Part shown: piece by piece, positions 41,196 through 50,500 of the stretch
How the letters are laid out: the number at the start of each line of letters is the position of its first letter
Position numbering within the stretch: the first letter of the stretch is position 1
Assembly (NCBI GenBank): GCA_016742275.1
Contig: JACVCD010000008.1
Span: forward strand, 124,001-188,000
Direction: 5' to 3'
DNA: 64,000 nt
Source of the DNA: Gemmatimonadaceae bacterium
GTDB taxonomy: Bacteria > Gemmatimonadota > Gemmatimonadetes > Gemmatimonadales > Gemmatimonadaceae
Made by a program: the position numbers and the translations under genes
Notes under the pieces: model-generated
Seen by the model: only the letters and a program-made list of their open reading frames with translations
Told to the model about the DNA's origin: nothing
The model's database searches: none

Positions 41196-42506
41196 GTGGA
41201 TAACGTTACTCATGCACTCGCCGGATTGCTGCTGGCCGACGCGACTACGTCGTGGGTGGCTCGTCGCAGCAACGTACCGGTTCCGAATCGGTTTGCCAGC
41301 GCGGCCGCCGTCCTTGGTGTGATTGCTGCCGAGTTCCCCGATAGTGATCTCGTATACTCCGGATCCGTACTGGGCATGGGGAAGCTTGGATACCTCATGC
41401 ATCACCGCGGTCATACACATACCATCGTGTGGGCGGTGCTGAGCGCGTTGTTTCTATGGTATGTCACGTGCTGGTTGTTGCGCCGTCGATCCAGTGATTC
41501 AGAGCACGTGTGGCTGCGCGATCATGGGCGGTGGCCATTGTTGGCACTGGCGTTGATCGGGACGCTGTCCCACATCGTGCTGGACTGGACCAATAGCTAC
41601 GGTGTGCACCCCTTCTGGCCACTCGACAATCGTTGGTACTACGGCGATGCCGTATTCATTGTCGAGCCATGGTTGTGGGTCATTGGCATTCCGGCGGTGA
41701 TTTTTTCGCGGCACACGCGGTGGGCGAAGGCTGTGCTTGGTGTATTGCTGCTGCTGATTCTTGCTGCGAGCTGGGGGCTGGGACAGGTGGCGCGTCCGGT
41801 GGCGGTGTTGATTTCCGCGTTTGTTGTGGTGTGGCTGTCCCTGCAGTGGCGACTCACCCCCAAATGGCGCGCAGTGAGTGGCATCGGGGTATGGGCTGCA
41901 GCCACGGTGACATTCTTCACAGCTTCAGCGCGTGCGAAGGTGCTTGTTCGGGAGAGCGCGAGACTCAGTGCCAATCTGAGTGCTGGAGCAGAAGCACCTC
42001 TTCGAACGTCTGTGTTCTCCGTGCGGGATGTCGTGCTCAACCCGGCACCGGGTGATCCCACCTGTTGGGCTGCTCTCGCCATCACATCGGATGGTGCAGT
42101 GTATCGGTTGGCGTCAGCACAGGTAGCCCCCTTTGGCGAACTTGCGTCGTGCCGTTCGCGTTACCCGCAGTCCCATCGTGTGGGAGGCGATGCGCTTGCA
42201 GCGTTACCTGATGCCACACCAGTCGTGCCATTCGGATCCACGCCACACGTACAGTGGCGTACCAGTTGGGCCAGACCGATGAGTGAGTTGGTCGGACTGG
42301 CGAATGAGCGCTGTGAGTTTGCCGTTTCCTTGCGTTTTATGCGGGCGCCTGTATGGCAGCGCAATACAAACGGTACCGTCATGTTGAGCGACGTGCGTTT
42401 CGGTGTGGGTGGCGGATTTGCGGAAATGGAGATTCCATTCTCTCCCACCCGCGATTGTTCGCTGCGCAATGCCTGGGTTCCGGGCTGGACACCACCGGTG
42501 CTGTAG
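41196..42506 (+). CDS. YdjM-like integral membrane protein (putative metal-dependent hydrolase)
   Basis: 436 residues. The N-terminal half has the YdjM/DUF457 His motifs: DNVTHALAGLLLAD, LMHHRGHTHTIVW and HIVLDWTNSYGVHPFWPLD with membrane helices between. Such proteins are annotated as membrane-bound metal-dependent hydrolases. The C-terminal half (from about 260) is a soluble, beta-rich domain probably outside the membrane. The start is GTG at 41196; the ECF sigma gene diverges from it with 68 bp between. The MFS gene follows by 41 bp. Confidence 0.8.
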   Translation: MDNVTHALAGLLLADATTSWVARRSNVPVPNRFASAAAVLGVIAAEFPDSDLVYSGSVLGMGKLGYLMHHRGHTHTIVWAVLSALFLWYVTCWLLRRRSSDSEHVWLRDHGRWPLLALALIGTLSHIVLDWTNSYGVHPFWPLDNRWYYGDAVFIVEPWLWVIGIPAVIFSRHTRWAKAVLGVLLLLILAASWGLGQVARPVAVLISAFVVVWLSLQWRLTPKWRAVSGIGVWAAATVTFFTASARAKVLVRESARLSANLSAGAEAPLRTSVFSVRDVVLNPAPGDPTCWAALAITSDGAVYRLASAQVAPFGELASCRSRYPQSHRVGGDALAALPDATPVVPFGSTPHVQWRTSWARPMSELVGLANERCEFAVSLRFMRAPVWQRNTNGTVMLSDVRFGVGGGFAEMEIPFSPTRDCSLRNAWVPGWTPPVL

Positions 42507-42547
42507 CGCGCTCACTTGGCGGGATCCACTTCCAACACCACTGACGC

Positions 42548-43858
42548 ATGTCCTGGAAGCGTACCGCCACTTTGTTTCTTGTCAGTCAGGCGCTGTCGTT
42601 GTTTGGCACGGCCCTCGTGCAGTACGCGTTGCTGTGGCACGTCACCCTCACGACCAAGTCCGGCGTGGTGATGACGGTCTACATCCTGTGCGGTTTCGTG
42701 CCGGCCTTTTTTGTGTCGCCGTTTGCGGGCGTGTGGGCCGATCGCATGGATCGCAAACGATTAATGATTCTTTCTGATGGCACGATTGCCCTAGTCACTC
42801 TGCTGTTGGCGCTGGTCATGCAGCGCGGCGGACAGGGTGGGCAGGCCATGTGGCTGATCATGCTCACAGCCGCCGTACGCGCCGTAGGGCAGGCGGTTCA
42901 GATGCCAGCTGTAGGTGCGTTCCTTCCGCAGTTTGTGCCGCCGGATCAGCTGACGCGCATCAACGGCATCCAGAGCACCATTCAATCCGCCACGTTCTTT
43001 GGTGCGCCGGTGCTGGCCGGTTTCCTGATGTCGGTGTGGCCGTTGGCCTGGGTGTTTCTGCTCGACGTCGTCACTGCGGCGGTGGCCATCGCCATGCTGG
43101 CGTTTCTTGTGCACGTGCCACCACATGAGCGCGCCGCGAAAGCCGAGCATGTGTCGTACTTCGAAGATCTCGCGGCGGGGTTTGTCTACGTCAGAGGCCA
43201 TCGATTCTTTCTGGCCTATTTTGCGTTTGTTGGTGGGTTGTTAATTCTTGTGGCGCCGGCCGCGTTTCTCACCCCGCTGCAAGTCACACGCACCTATGGC
43301 TCCGATGTGTGGCGCCTGACGGCCATCGAAATGGTGTTTTCGGTTGGCATGATGATCGGCGGTGCGTTGATGGCGGCGTGGGGTGGGTTTCGCAATCGCA
43401 TCCATACCATGTTCCTGTCCACAGGCATCATGGGTGCGTGCACCGTGCTGCTTGGTGTCATGCCGAACTTCTGGGTGTACCTCGTACCGATGGGTGTGTT
43501 TGGGTTGGCACTACCGCTCTACAACGCGGCGGCCATGGTGTTGGTACAGGAGCAATCCGAACCGGAGCTGCTCGGTCGTGTGATGGGTGTGTTCACCATG
43601 CTCTCCATGTCCATGATGCCGCTGGGCATGCTGATCTTTGGTCCGTTGGCGGAAGTCGTGCGCATTGAATGGCTGCTGATCGCTACCGGTGCCGCCATGC
43701 TGTTGCAGTTGCTGTGGGTTTCCCGCAATCGCACTCTGGTGGAAGGCGGTTTGGCACCAGCTACTCCGGCGGGGACTGGTGATGCCAACGATGCGAAAAC
43801 CGAAGACGCCACTACGGACGTGGCGACAGACGCGACCACAGACGCGACCACCGCATAA
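42548..43858 (+). CDS. major facilitator superfamily transporter (exporter type)
   Basis: 436 residues with about 12 membrane helices. The loop GVWADRMDRKRLMI after helix 2 is the MFS motif A ('GxxxDRxxRR'). QMPAVGAFLPQFVPPDQLTRINGIQS matches the MFS_3 (EntS/TetV-like) drug or siderophore exporters, as does LLGRVMGVFTMLSMSMMPLGML. The tail is an Asp/Thr repeat (ATTDVATDATTDATT). The substrate is unknown. It lies 41 bp after the YdjM-like gene and 11 bp before the broken monooxygenase gene. Confidence 0.85.
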   Translation: MSWKRTATLFLVSQALSLFGTALVQYALLWHVTLTTKSGVVMTVYILCGFVPAFFVSPFAGVWADRMDRKRLMILSDGTIALVTLLLALVMQRGGQGGQAMWLIMLTAAVRAVGQAVQMPAVGAFLPQFVPPDQLTRINGIQSTIQSATFFGAPVLAGFLMSVWPLAWVFLLDVVTAAVAIAMLAFLVHVPPHERAAKAEHVSYFEDLAAGFVYVRGHRFFLAYFAFVGGLLILVAPAAFLTPLQVTRTYGSDVWRLTAIEMVFSVGMMIGGALMAAWGGFRNRIHTMFLSTGIMGACTVLLGVMPNFWVYLVPMGVFGLALPLYNAAAMVLVQEQSEPELLGRVMGVFTMLSMSMMPLGMLIFGPLAEVVRIEWLLIATGAAMLLQLLWVSRNRTLVEGGLAPATPAGTGDANDAKTEDATTDVATDATTDATTA

Positions 43859-43869
43859 CGAGGGAACAC

Positions 43870-44045
43870 ATGTACGGACTCATTGGAAAATTCAAAGCCA
43901 AGCCGGGTGAACGCGACGCATTGCTGGCATTGTTGCTCGAAGCGTCGGCCGACATGCCAGGTTGCCGTAGCTACATCGTGGGGCGTGATCTGACCGACGC
44001 GGAAGGGATCTGGGTGACGGAGGTGTGGGTCTCAAGTCCCCACCG
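43870..44045 (+). pseudogene. truncated ABM-family monooxygenase (YgiN-like)
   Basis: The first 55 or so residues (MYGLIGKFKAKPGERDALLA ... MPGCRSYIVGRDLTDAEGIW, then VTEVW) closely match the N-terminal half of antibiotic-biosynthesis-monooxygenase proteins of about 95-100 residues. After TEVW the expected helix and final strands ('S...H..SL..P.V..AI....P') are missing, and the frame instead runs on across the 3' end of the convergent serine-hydrolase gene until 44286. This looks like a 3' deletion that fused the gene end to its neighbour. It probably belonged to an operon with the MFS exporter. A chimeric 138-residue product could still be made. Confidence 0.65.
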
Positions 44046-44066
44046 GCATAAACCTGCCGCTCGCCA

Positions 44067-45689
44067 CTACTGTCGACAGGCCGGTGCCAAACGCACCTGC
44101 TCGTTGACCGGCATCGGCATCACGACGAATTGCTGCACGCGCGCGGGTGTGGTTGGAGCCAGCGTGATGCCGATACGCAGTGCACCCGTTCGGCACTTGA
44201 GCTTCCACAGACCACGCAGCGCGTTTTCTGCTACGAGCGGACCATCGGGCGCGCATTCACCACCGGCAGCGTCCACGAGTTTCTGAATGGCCGCCGCGCG
44301 CCGCGGTGCACTTTCGTCGAGATAGAGATTCATGGCGGCGATGCTGTCGGCCAACGCTCTATCCCAGCGTTGCACGAGGCGCGTCACCTGCTGCTGTGTG
44401 GATACCAACACCGGCGCCGGTTGAATCACACGCGGCTCGAGTGCCCCAGCGCGTTGCAGTACATCGAAGGCCTGATCGATAGGACCGCCCCATCCCGTGT
44501 AGGTGAGATTGCCCAGCGCGATGATGCCGACACCGTATTCGGGAAGCCATCGCATTTGCGAGCCGTAACCCGGAAGGCCGCCTGAGTGCGCCACGATGTG
44601 ATTGAACATGCAGTTTTGCGACACACGCAGACCATATGCATAGCCGCCACTGTTGAGCGAGACGGCTCCGTTGGCGAACGATGCCGTTGCACCCGCACCG
44701 CGCCAGACCTGCTGCATCTCACGCAGCGACGAGCGCTTGAGCACGGGATGCTCCGCACCGTCGCGTGCGGGCCATGCGCCAAGCAGCAGGGCTACCCAAC
44801 GCGAAAGATCGGCGCTCGATGTGAGCATACCACCCATGGCGCCAAACGAACCATCAGCGAGTGCCGGTTCTTCCAACCACTGTCCATCCTGCAACCTGTA
44901 ACCACGTGCCCGGCGGATCTCCGGAACCTGTGCCGTCTCCATCGTGGTGGAGGTCATGCCAAGCGGCAGCAGAACCTTCTCCCTGATGTACCGCGCGTAG
45001 GGCATACCGCCCACATTCACCACGATACGACCCAGAATCGCAAAGCCGAAGTTGCTGTATTCATATGCGACACCTGGCACATTCGAGAACGGAATGCCTT
45101 CGCGCATGAGTCGCGACAGGTCCGCTTCACTCGCTGACAACTGCTGGTCGCCCCACGGATTGTCCTCAGGGAACCCAGCCGCGTGTGACATGAGATGTCG
45201 CACGGTGATGCGCGGCGCATCGCTGGTGGAATAGCGGAGTGTCTTGAGCTCCGGCACATACTTCTCCGCCGGATCATCCAGAGACAGCTTGCCCGCATCA
45301 CGGAGTTGGAGAATGGCAAGCGCCGTGAAGCTCTTGGTCATGCTGGCAATGCGAAATACGGTGCTGGTATCCGCCGGTGCATTGCGCGGCACATCACGCA
45401 CACCGTGGGCCGCAACATGCAGCAGCTTGCCATCCACAATCACGCCGTAGGCAATGCCAGGGACGCGGCTGCGTGTCATGAATGTGCGCATGACACTGTC
45501 CACGGCCGGCATGGCGCGAGTGAGCTTGGCCAGGCGATCGGGATCACGGAATGTGCCTGGCGGAGCAATGCTCGACTGGGCTCCGCTTTCGGCAACAGGA
45601 GCTGAAAGCATCGCAGTCAACACGGCGATGGCGACGGGAGTGGCCATGCCCCCGAAGGCGGCCCGGAAGGTGGTATGGGCAGAAGTCAT
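44067..45689 (-). CDS. secreted serine hydrolase, class C beta-lactamase/DD-peptidase fold
   Basis: 540 residues from the ATG at 45687-45689, chosen for its signal peptide (AAFGGMATPVAIAVLTAMLSA). The serine nucleophile motif is S116-M-T-K119 in FRIASMTKSFTAL, the second motif is Y211-S-N213 (YEYSNFG), and HSGG near residue 395 is the third. About 100 extra C-terminal residues carry a small beta domain. The fold includes esterases, D-aminopeptidases and resistance-unrelated 'beta-lactamase-like' proteins; a role in antibiotic resistance is not implied. It converges on the broken ABM gene. Confidence 0.85.
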   Translation of the reverse strand: MTSAHTTFRAAFGGMATPVAIAVLTAMLSAPVAESGAQSSIAPPGTFRDPDRLAKLTRAMPAVDSVMRTFMTRSRVPGIAYGVIVDGKLLHVAAHGVRDVPRNAPADTSTVFRIASMTKSFTALAILQLRDAGKLSLDDPAEKYVPELKTLRYSTSDAPRITVRHLMSHAAGFPEDNPWGDQQLSASEADLSRLMREGIPFSNVPGVAYEYSNFGFAILGRIVVNVGGMPYARYIREKVLLPLGMTSTTMETAQVPEIRRARGYRLQDGQWLEEPALADGSFGAMGGMLTSSADLSRWVALLLGAWPARDGAEHPVLKRSSLREMQQVWRGAGATASFANGAVSLNSGGYAYGLRVSQNCMFNHIVAHSGGLPGYGSQMRWLPEYGVGIIALGNLTYTGWGGPIDQAFDVLQRAGALEPRVIQPAPVLVSTQQQVTRLVQRWDRALADSIAAMNLYLDESAPRRAAAIQKLVDAAGGECAPDGPLVAENALRGLWKLKCRTGALRIGITLAPTTPARVQQFVVMPMPVNEQVRLAPACRQ

Positions 45690-45797
45690 GGCATGGATCT
45701 GCGTCCTCTTTCCCAAGTGCGCAAGAATCGGAGCGCGTTCAGAGCACTGGGCGCATTGGTTTGAGGGCATCGGCCCTGCACATTTCCGGAGCACTCC

Positions 45798-46703
45798 ATG
45801 ACTGGCATCATCACGGGTACCATGACTTCGTCCCGCTCGCGTTCAACTGATCCCACGACGGCTCCCTCCGCGGACATGGTGGCCCGCATCGAGCGCGTGG
45901 CGACCTATATCGCGGCGCATGCCGATGAGCCGTTGCCGCTGGCTCGTCTCGCAGGTGAGGCATCGATGAGTCCCACGCATCTGCAGCGGGTATTCACGCG
46001 AGTGATGGGCGTGAGTCCCAAGGCGTACCAGAGCGCCCAGCGACTTGAACGATTCAAGACGAATCTTCGCGACGGTCATTCGGTGCTCGATGCGACCTTC
46101 GATGCGGGCTACGGCAGTACGAGTCGCATCTACGAACAGGTGACTGGCGGACTCGGCATGACACCGCAGGCGTATCGCGCGGGTGGCGCTGGTGAAGTCA
46201 TCACATTCGCTGTACGCGATACCGACTTTGGTGCGCTGCTTATGGCCGCAACGGAGCGTGGTGTCTGCCAGGTCGAGTTTGGAGATGCTGCGAGTGAATT
46301 GATCGCGCGACTGCAGGCGCAGTTTCCGAATGCCACACATCTGCCGGCATCAGAGGCGGCGCGTGAACCGCTTGATGCCTGGATGGATGCATTGCAGGCG
46401 CATGTGCTCTCGAAGGCCCCGAGTCCGGAGTTGCCGCTCGATCTGCGTGGTACGGCGTTTCAGATCAAGGTGTGGCGGTTTCTTCTCAGTGTGAAACCGG
46501 GTCGGGTTGTCAGCTATGGCGAGATCGCTGAGGCAATCGGCCATCCCGATGCGGTGCGGGCGGTGGGCAGCGCGTGCGGCGCCAATCGCATTGCGGTACT
46601 GGTGCCTTGCCATCGAGCGCTGCGGGCGGATGGGGGGCTTGGGGGGTACCGGTGGGGGATCGAGCGGAAGCTGGTGCTGCTTGGGAATGAGAGAACTGCG
46701 TAA
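45798..46703 (+). CDS. Ada-like protein: AraC-type HTH fused to O6-methylguanine-DNA methyltransferase
   Basis: 301 residues. An AraC helix-turn-helix (about 27-127: RLAGEASMSPTHLQRVFTRVMGVSPKAYQ) is joined to a methyltransferase domain (about 135-300) with the acceptor Cys271 in VLVPCHRAL and the surrounding FQIKVWRFL ... GRVVSYGEIAEAIGHP. It transfers alkyl groups from O6-methylguanine to itself. The N-terminal metal-binding domain of E. coli Ada, which senses methyl phosphotriesters, is absent. The last two codons and the TAA stop fall inside the CGTAAAG repeat array. The start ATG is 108 bp from the divergent hydrolase start. Confidence 0.88.
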   Translation: MTGIITGTMTSSRSRSTDPTTAPSADMVARIERVATYIAAHADEPLPLARLAGEASMSPTHLQRVFTRVMGVSPKAYQSAQRLERFKTNLRDGHSVLDATFDAGYGSTSRIYEQVTGGLGMTPQAYRAGGAGEVITFAVRDTDFGALLMAATERGVCQVEFGDAASELIARLQAQFPNATHLPASEAAREPLDAWMDALQAHVLSKAPSPELPLDLRGTAFQIKVWRFLLSVKPGRVVSYGEIAEAIGHPDAVRAVGSACGANRIAVLVPCHRALRADGGLGGYRWGIERKLVLLGNERTA

Positions 46704-46781
46704 AGAAACGGCGGGCGTAAAGCACACGCAGGCGTAAAGGAACCGCACACGAGACGGCGTAAAGAAACTGCGGGCGGGATT
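46695..46781 (+). repeat. CGTAAAG tandem repeat, locus C, overlapping the ada-like stop codon
   Basis: CGTAAAG at 46699-46705, 46716-46722, 46733-46739 and 46758-46764 (17, 17, then 25 bases apart), followed by TGCGGGCGGGA as at locus B. The TAA of the first unit is the stop codon of the preceding gene. Confidence 0.82.
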
Positions 46782-46838
46782 GGGTGGTACATTCTTCTCA
46801 ACGCAGTGACTCAATCGAACAACTGAGAGGGGTTTCCG

Positions 46839-47411
46839 ATGTCCGTATTTTCTGCCCGTTTCATCAAGACTGTTGCTGGCGCGGCGGCGTTCTGTGCGTC
46901 ACTGGTTTCCTTTGCGTCGACACGTGTCGAAGCGCAGCCGACCTTGGTGATTGTGGTGCGTCATGGTGAGAAGCAGCCGACGCCGAATGACCCGTCGCTC
47001 AGTGAGGCGGGTGTGGCACGGTCGCTGGCGCTCGACAGTGCGATCGCACACAGCACACCGGGCACCATTGTGGTTTCGGCTACCAAGCGCACAGCGGAGA
47101 CGGCCGCTGCCGTCGCCAAGCGGACCGGTGTCACCCCCACCGTCATTGCGCTTCAAGGCGCCCATGTGAAGAACGTTGCCGACGCGGTCATGAAGGCGAG
47201 TGGTGTGGTGCTCGTGGTGGGACACTCCAACACCGTCCCTGCCATCGTGACGGCGCTCGGCGGCCCCAAGCTGCCTGACATCTGCGATGCGAGCTACGAT
47301 ACGATGTTCATCGTCACGCCAGCGCGTGATGGCAAGCCGGTACAGGTCGTGCAATCGTCGTATGGAAAGGCCGATGCGGTTGGTGCCGATCAGTGCGCTC
47401 CGCCGCGCTGA
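46839..47411 (+). CDS. secreted histidine phosphatase family protein
   Basis: 190 residues. A signal peptide (about 1-32, ending VEAQ) is followed by VIVVRHGEKQ, the catalytic RHG motif of histidine phosphatases, with the second His in VLVVGHSNTVPAIV. The core is short, like SixA or phosphoglycerate-mutase-like minimal members. It dephosphorylates a small molecule or phosphoprotein in the periplasm; substrate unknown. GAGAGG lies about ten bases before the ATG. It stands alone after the CGTAAAG repeats. Confidence 0.83.
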   Translation: MSVFSARFIKTVAGAAAFCASLVSFASTRVEAQPTLVIVVRHGEKQPTPNDPSLSEAGVARSLALDSAIAHSTPGTIVVSATKRTAETAAAVAKRTGVTPTVIALQGAHVKNVADAVMKASGVVLVVGHSNTVPAIVTALGGPKLPDICDASYDTMFIVTPARDGKPVQVVQSSYGKADAVGADQCAPPR

Positions 47412-47472
47412 ACAGGCGTCACTGACGCAGGCGACTGAAGCAGGCGCAGGTAAGGCCATGATGTGACAATTC

Positions 47473-47513
47473 CAGCCCCGGACGTGTGGCCGTTTGCCAC
47501 GCTGCCGGGGCTG
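47473..47513 (+). terminator. hairpin after the histidine phosphatase gene
   Basis: Outer stem CAGCCCCGG (47473-47481) / CCGGGGCTG (47505-47513) encloses an inner GTGTGGC / GCCACGC-like stem. TTGGTC follows, so the U-tract is weak. Confidence 0.4.
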
Positions 47514-47565
47514 TTGGTCACGGCTCCCTTTTCGTGGTGAATGGCGAAGCGTGAATTGGGCGGCC

Positions 47566-50500
47566 ATGCTGCCCCCACTGTCGCCCGACTCGTCTCAGGA
47601 GTTGTCGCTCGAGCGCGTGCGTGCCGCGCTCGAAGGTCGCTACGCCGTGCAGCGTGTACTCGGCGAAGGTGGCATGGGCACCGTGTTCCTCGGGCACGAT
47701 GACGCACTGCAGCGCGATGTCGCCATCAAGGTCATTCGCGGTGATCAGGTAGGTGGACGTGCGGCGCGTGATCGTTTTCTGCAGGAAGCCCGAGTGGTGG
47801 CGTCGCTGCACCATCCCAACATCGTAGCGGTTTTCGCCGCAGGTGAGGCCGATGGTATTCTGTGGTTCGCCATGGAATACGTTCGTGGGGAGTCACTGCG
47901 CGAACTGCTAACGCGCGAAGGAGCATTGGATGTTTCGCGGGCCATCGAGATTGTCGGTGATCTCGCGAGTGCGCTCGATACAGCGCATCGCCGTGGTGTC
48001 GTGCACCGCGATGTAAAACCCGAGAATGTGCTGGTCGAACAGGAAACCGGTCGGGTACTGCTGGCCGATTTTGGTGTGGCACGTGCGCTCGAGCAACCCA
48101 GCAATCACACGGGGACCGGATTCATTGTCGGCTCTCCGCGGTACATGAGCCCCGAGCAGATTGACGGCGTGGGCACATTGGATGGCCGGAGTGATCTCTA
48201 TTCGCTCGCGCTCGTGGGCTACGAGCTGGTAACCGGTGCACCGGTCGTTAAGGCCGCGCATCCGGCGGCCATGCTGGTCGAGCAATTGACGGTGAAAGCG
48301 CCACTCCTTCGGGAACAGCGAGGAGATATTAGTGATGCATACGCCGACGCAATCGACGGGGCACTGATCAAGGATGTGTCGTCGCGGTGGGCAGATGCAC
48401 GCACCATGCTGCAGGTGCTGCGCCGTGATGCGAGTGGCGCTGGCGCGAATTCCGGTAGCCTCCGTAGCACGGGAAACCACCGACTGCGCAATCGTGTGCG
48501 TCGGCGTTGGCAGTGGGGGCTACTGGCGGCGGGTGCTGCGCTAGCCGGGTTGGCGGCCACCGTGCAGTGGCGACGGAGCGCTGACGCTGACGCGCATGGG
48601 ATCCTCGTTCTGCCATTCGAGGTGCCGGCGGGTCAGCCTGATGTCGCATGGATGCGCGACGGCGCAGTCAATATGCTGACGCTCACGTTGGGGCAGTGGC
48701 GCGACTTGGCTGTCACGGACTACGATCGCACACTCGACCTGATGGCAGAACATCAGGTCGGCGAAACGCGTGTCAGTCTGTCGATGGCGCGTGATCTCGC
48801 GCGAAGTGCCAAGGTCGATGCGTTCATACTCGGTCAGATCACTCCGGCAAACGATTCCCTGGTCATTGTCGCTCGGCACTTTGGTCGTGATGGGACTCTG
48901 CGTCACACCACGCAGGTTACGATGCCCAGAACTGCTGATCCTCGTGTCACGTTCGATCGTCTTGCCGCTGATCTGTTGTCGTTGCCGGCGAATATGGGCA
49001 CGGTCGCACTTACGGCTGCCACGACATCGAGTGTCGAGGCTTACCGTGCGTATCTCGATGGGCTCAAGGAGCTGAATAGATGGGAGCTGCAGTCGGCGGA
49101 TAGTGCGTTTACTCGTGCCGTTCGACTGGATAGCACCTTCGCGCTGGCATGGTACAAACGGGGTATCACTCGCGGTTGGAATGGGCTGGGCGATGATTCG
49201 CCCTCAAGTGCCGAAGTTGCCGTGCAGCACGCGGCCCGTCTGCCGGCTCGTGATCGATTGTTGGTCAGCGCACATCGCTGGCTCTGGCTCGGACTGAAAG
49301 GCGCCGAACAGGTTGGCAATCGGCGTGATTTTCTCGAGGCGATTCGTGCGTATCAGGCCGCACTCGCGCTGGACTCTACGTCGGCAGAAGCGTGGTATGG
49401 GCTTGCCGACGGCTACTGGCATGCCGCGTCGCAGGGTGCAGATACGTCAGCTTATTCGGAATGGATGACGCGGGCGCGCGAGGGATTCGAACGCTCGCTG
49501 CAGCTCGATCCGTCATTGCATTTGGCCTACTCCCATCTGGTCGACTACTGGAAACAATTCAGTCAGCGACCTTCGCTGCGCCTGATCTCAAAGGGGCAGA
49601 TCGTGCTCGCGTCAACACTGACCGATACACTGCAGTTCGATGCGGCGCTACGTGAAAGTCAAGCCATGCAGGTGCGGATTGCATCGCAGTGGGTTTCTGT
49701 GGATCGTCACACGGCCAAGTCGTGGGCTGCACTGGCGAATGCGCTTTCGATGGCGGATCAGCCGGACTCGGCTGCGAAGGTCATGCGCTATGCATCGACG
49801 CAGCTGACTCCGTCCGATCGGGAAGGGTTGACGTTGCGAGCGATCGTACACGACTATCTCGCCATTGCACCAAATGCGGCGGCAAATCTGCGGAATGCGC
49901 TGCACGGTGATGGTATGGCCTGGTACGGACCCGTCGGCAGTTCCCGGGATTGGATCACAGGGTTGGCGGTTTCCGTTGCCGCTGGCGTCGGTGACAGCAA
50001 AACACTGGACGCGTTGTTCGCCGCGTGGGAGCGTGAGCAGGCCGATCTCCAGCGTTCGGCGCCCGAGTTCTATCGACCCAAGCCTTTGCCCTTTCTTACA
50101 CTGGCCAAGTGGTGGAGGCGCATTCTGCGTGCGAGCATGGGAGAGCCTGTCACGGCGGCGCAGCGTCAGGAACTGGCCGCGGTCTCTCGTTCCCTGCTTG
50201 GCGTCGAAAATCGCAACGATTGGGGGATGTATACCGCTGCGGCCTATGCGGCGTGGATGCTGACGGGCGACACGGTGCATGCATCCGTCGTGTTGTATGC
50301 ACAGGGTGCAGCCGCCTATCCGGAATTGCGCGCAGCGCTCGCGCTACAGCGTGGTGATACGGCGACCGTGCGAAAAATTCGCGGCGAATTTACAACCGTG
50401 GCTCGCCTGCGCTCGTCTGGATTGGGGTTTGCTGGACTTCGCACGCTGCAGCGTATTGAAGTCCTGTTGGCACTTGGTGAGACGTCCGAAGCGTTGGCGC

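Noticed and set aside
42601-42625. Sigma-54 promoter (TGGCACG ... GTGCA)
   Set aside because: The GG-to-GC distance is 12 rather than 10 and it lies inside the MFS coding sequence.
44067-45689. Antibiotic-resistance beta-lactamase
   Set aside because: The SxxK/YxN motifs are shared by many esterases and peptidases; a 540-residue protein with a C-terminal extension is not a typical AmpC.
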